This document shows, in pieces, positions 61,004-64,000 of a DNA stretch of 64,000 nt; within the stretch, counting starts at the first letter, position 1, and every line of letters begins with the position of its first letter. Origin of the DNA: Epithemia pelagica (taxonomy: Eukaryota; Bacillariophyta; Bacillariophyceae; Surirellales; Surirellaceae); contig OX337231.1 of the NCBI GenBank assembly GCA_946965045.2, forward strand, positions 2,666,001 through 2,730,000, in the 5' to 3' direction. The position numbers and the translations under genes were made by a program. The notes beneath the pieces are model-generated. The model did not search any database and was not told where the DNA came from. It saw only the letters and a list, made by a program, of their open reading frames with translations.

Positions 61004-61617
61004 CGTAGCTCGATACAGACTAGATACTGGGAATCTTGATGTCAATGAAGATGTGTGTCCAAAGTTGGATTGGTTTGTGAGACAATGCCGTTGTTTTTGC
61101 AACAAGAGCGGATGGAGGGCGAGTTCGGTATTTGTCGCCAAAGACGCTTCTCTTGATGAATTTGAATTCGCGCCGTGTTCTCCAGAGGTGCTCTACTTTT
61201 TAGGTTAGAGTCGGTACACAACTCTCTATAGCAACGCACTCCCGCGTCCCGATCTCTATCAATGCTATGCGAAGCTTTTGGGGGATAGAAAAGGTGACTA
61301 CTCCTCTAGTGACTATTAGTTGCAAGAGTGAAGAGAAAGAGAAACCTTCTAGTTTGTAGGAGTATGATCGGATCAATTTCTTTGACACTCCTATAGCGAT
61401 TTGATGGTCTTTACCCCCGCACCATGGGCGTATCCAGAACGCACCTCTAGAGGCGGAGATGCCCTCTAGAAGAATTCTCGTTTAGAGACTCCCGGAATCT
61501 GAGTTGTCCGGCAGTCTTTCGGCAGGTGGACTCGGTTCGGTTCTCATCTAACTACGATCCGCTTTTCCAATGATTTCATCCAAGTTCCGACTGTACGGGA
61601 GTACTGATGGACATGAA
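61004..61617. other. Intergenic region, LC8 upstream / RNA polymerase downstream
   Basis: About 615 bp. Contains an ACTCCT...AGGAGT inverted pair at about 61305-61370 and CCTCTAGA twice near 61445-61470. No gene seen. Confidence 0.45.
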
Positions 61618-64000
61618 TTACTGGAAGAAGTAAGGCGCTTTCGTCACCTCATTCAAATCAAGATCGCCTGTTGGAGGAATTTCCGGAAACTCCACGTCCG
61701 GATATCTCATCTCCCAGCTTTCTTTTACCTCAGCCAGCAGCGGCTTTTGATACAAATCCACAAACACTTCTCGAAGAACCATATTCATCTCTGAGTAGAA
61801 GTTAAGCAACCGATTGAGATGCGCTTTGTTCCTTCCTTTCACAACCGGAGTAAACTTACCGTCAACGTCGCAGGGATGTGTCCAGAAAGAATCGTGGACG
61901 GCTGCAAACGCCAATCCCCGTCTGTCCATTTCAAGCGCAGTCTGGACAAAGACGCGTAAGACTGAGCTTGATCTTGTGATCTAGGTGGTTCCAGTACATG
62001 ATTGTTGCACTTACCAGAAGCATGTGAGAGGAGTCCAGTGAGTGTACGAAGTTGGGCGGAAAGGCTGTTACTTGACGCTGTCGATGGATGGGATTGTCAT
62101 CTGGGGTCTCTCGCAGTGCGACAGTTTGGCGAAGCGTCACAACGGTAGAATCTTTTTCGCGGCGATAAGGCTGGAACGCGGGTAAACCAATGGGTGAAAT
62201 CCACGCCACAGGATATCCATGTTCCGATAGAAGACGGGCACAAGAGGTCAACCAGTTCATTGTCCCTCGCGCTCCTTGAAACAAATCGCCCATGACCTCC
62301 ATGGTTGTTTTCGCTAGGTAACCACAAGCTTGGAAGATTTCTTTGTCCATGGCGTCTATGTCTTTCCCTTCTTCTTCGAGCTTTTCTTCAATCTTCTCTT
62401 GGATTTGTGTTCGCGCCCCGATGTACGTGACTCCATATACACTGGTCATTACGGTTCGTTTCACGACACCACGATCAATCTTTCCATTCACGAGCTTTGC
62501 TGCGTTGTTCTTGTTTAGTTCTTTTTGTTGGTCCTTTGATAGTTTTGATGGATCATTTACGTCAAAATCAAGCGATCGTTGAGCCTCCTCCGATACACGT
62601 TTTATAACTTCATGCATCACTCCAATATATACATCTTGCGGCTTATCTGTTGCGCAGAGATTGACCGCCTTCCCCCCAACAACGTCGCGTCCAAGAGCCG
62701 CATAGTGTTGCAAGCCGTTACAGGAGCCGTCCATGTGAACAGGCAATGAGCACATGTAGGATTCGGGATCACCGGAGTCGATTGCGTTAATGATCTCTGT
62801 ACATGTCGCAAGTCCTTGGAATGGATCATCAAGTCCCATCCACCATCTCTCACCGCCAAATGGATCTTCCGCTGATTCTCGAACCTTAGCAATATTCTCT
62901 TCAGTAAAAGCAGCACGTTCGTCGAACGTTACCTTGTCTTTTCCTCCCAAGTTTGCCAGATGAACCTTTAACCAGTAAAGCCCTTTCTTGCCCAATGGCT
63001 TTGCAGAAGCAAACGCAAGCATTCCTCTACAAAGGTCGGAGCCAACGTTGGACAAATGAGGTGGAACAGGGTAGGCTCGGCCTCGGAAGTCAACATTGTA
63101 CGGAAAGAAGATTTTGTCAAACTTTTCGAATTTTTCCGCTTGGTCAAGTTTCAGAATGGCAGAGCATCGCAGACTGTGCAAATCTCTATTTTTCTGTTGA
63201 AATCGACGATATTTTGCAAGTTCTTCTGTGTATCGCCTCAGGTTCTCAGCATGAGCCTTGAACTCAGGACTGTCTCGTTCTACGAATCCATCAATCTCTG
63301 GTCGGGTCGGTTTTTCCGGTAGGTCGAAATTTGTTTGTGTCGGGATATCACCAAGAGAAATGTTGTCGTCCCAACAACGCCTCGCAACTTCCAAAATCTT
63401 TGAGTTAATTTTCCATGGTACAGCACCCAGAACATTCAGGCCATCGAGAAGGGTGCTGAGATCCGAGTTGTCCAAAAGCTCACGCTGCATCTTACAGCCA
63501 TGAAAACGCATCAATTCAGTTTCAAGCAACAAGTACCCTCCCTCTGAAGCACTGGTCCATCTTGCTGGAGGTACCACCATTGGTTTATATCTCACAGATT
63601 CCCATGATATCCACTCAAGATCGTCTTTTGTAACGAGGTTGGCAAATGCCTCATTGACCGACACATATCCTTGCTTTTTCAATTGCTTGACCCATCGAAG
63701 TTCATGTTTGAAAGCAGGTTCGTCTTTTCCCTCCACCTTTACTGTTGTATTTTCAAGAAGTACATGTAATAGGGCCGTGCCTACCTGTATCTTTCGTTTG
63801 TCGGGCCAGCTGTCGGATTCTTCGAGCAAAAGTCGTGTCTTCCGTAAAGCATTTCGAAGGGCTGCTTCGTTCTTATGATTCACGCCAGGATCGTACTTGA
63901 TCATGTCTTTGAGAAAGTTTTCGAGGTTCGACCGGGCGTATGCTCTGTGTGCATTGATGGTTTTTGCTTGGTTTGTATCAGTGCTTTGGGGTTGGTCGTT
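61618..64000 (-). CDS. T7-like single-subunit organellar RNA polymerase, 5' end outside the window
   Basis: Exons from the window edge to 62015 and 61941-61618, with a 73-bp GT-AG intron. Splicing joins LDSSHMLL to TALEMDRRGLAFAAVHDSFWTHP, a conserved stretch, confirming the junction. The frame is open to base 64000, so at least the N-terminal domain is missing; about 770 residues are visible. Palm motif A is VHMDGSCNGLQHYAALGRD (first catalytic Asp). The fingers motif is RGVVKRTVMTSVYGVTYIG (Lys and Tyr). Motif C is AAVHDSFWTH (second Asp). These are intact. Family role: transcription of mitochondrial DNA (POLRMT/Rpo41), in some plants also plastid DNA. Organelle not readable since the N-terminus is absent. 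Confidence 0.96.

Noticed and set aside
61004-61141. 46-residue N-terminal extension of LC8
   Set aside because: The frame is open upstream, but LC8 is highly conserved and starts at the [11 protein letters not shown] block; the extension has no conserved features.
1-64000. tRNA, rRNA or snRNA genes
   Set aside because: Read for B-box-like and cloverleaf patterns by eye on both strands; none was convincing. A covariance-model scan would be decisive.

Overview
This window looks like nuclear DNA of a diatom (a stramenopile alga with a secondary plastid). The evidence is two fucoxanthin/chlorophyll-binding light-harvesting genes and a nuclear psbM, whose presequences carry diatom-type signal peptides ending in an A-FAP motif. 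The other genes are typically eukaryotic and are interrupted by short GT-AG introns of about 75-175 bp. The species cannot be fixed from the sequence. Many proteins carry Gln/Ser/His runs encoded by trinucleotide repeats.

Layout. 0-11 kb: start of a crooked-neck/Clf1 splicing factor (off the left edge), a kinesin with a hydrophobic C-terminal tail, a METTL21-like methyltransferase, a six-exon cathepsin Z-type protease, a TruC/RluA-type pseudouridine synthase and a plastid-type NAD(P)-binding protein. 11-25 kb: VAC14, a BioD-like P-loop protein, GPN2, an inward-rectifier K+ channel, a lamin-tail/EEP nuclease-like gene whose 5' end lies next to a telomere-like and inverted-repeat patch, and a MAPR protein with two cytochrome b5-like domains. 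25-33.5 kb: a RING-H2 protein, a UBE2K-type E2, an AlkB-like dioxygenase and two tandem sugar transporters that share an intron position. 33.9-41.8 kb: a nearly intact tyrosine-recombinase retrotransposon. 42-64 kb: PsbM, LHC, bestrophin, a CMTR1-like cap methyltransferase, a MATE transporter, an HMG-box-like protein, a YqeH-type permuted GTPase, a second LHC, a triphosphatase-guanylyltransferase capping enzyme, a DUF1995-like protein, dynein light chain LC8, and a T7-like organellar RNA polymerase that runs off the right edge.

The most striking item is the retrotransposon. Read on the minus strand it is A1 (219 bp) - Gag - RT/RNase H - tyrosine recombinase - B1 (140 bp) - A2 (219 bp) - B2 (140 bp). 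This is the split-direct-repeat architecture of the PAT/Ngaro branch of DIRS-like elements. Both repeat pairs read as identical in this window, so the insertion is recent, but the recombinase frame carries an in-frame TGA.

Functional themes. Photosynthesis: PsbM, two LHCs, a bestrophin (a family that includes chloroplast anion/bicarbonate channels) and DUF1995. The LHC at 43.6 kb and the bestrophin share an exact 15-mer upstream. mRNA processing: a Clf1-type splicing factor, a bifunctional capping enzyme and a cap-1 methyltransferase. Neighbouring genes do not form operons. Many pairs are convergent or divergent with short spacers, for example bestrophin and the cap methyltransferase, which end 14 bp apart.
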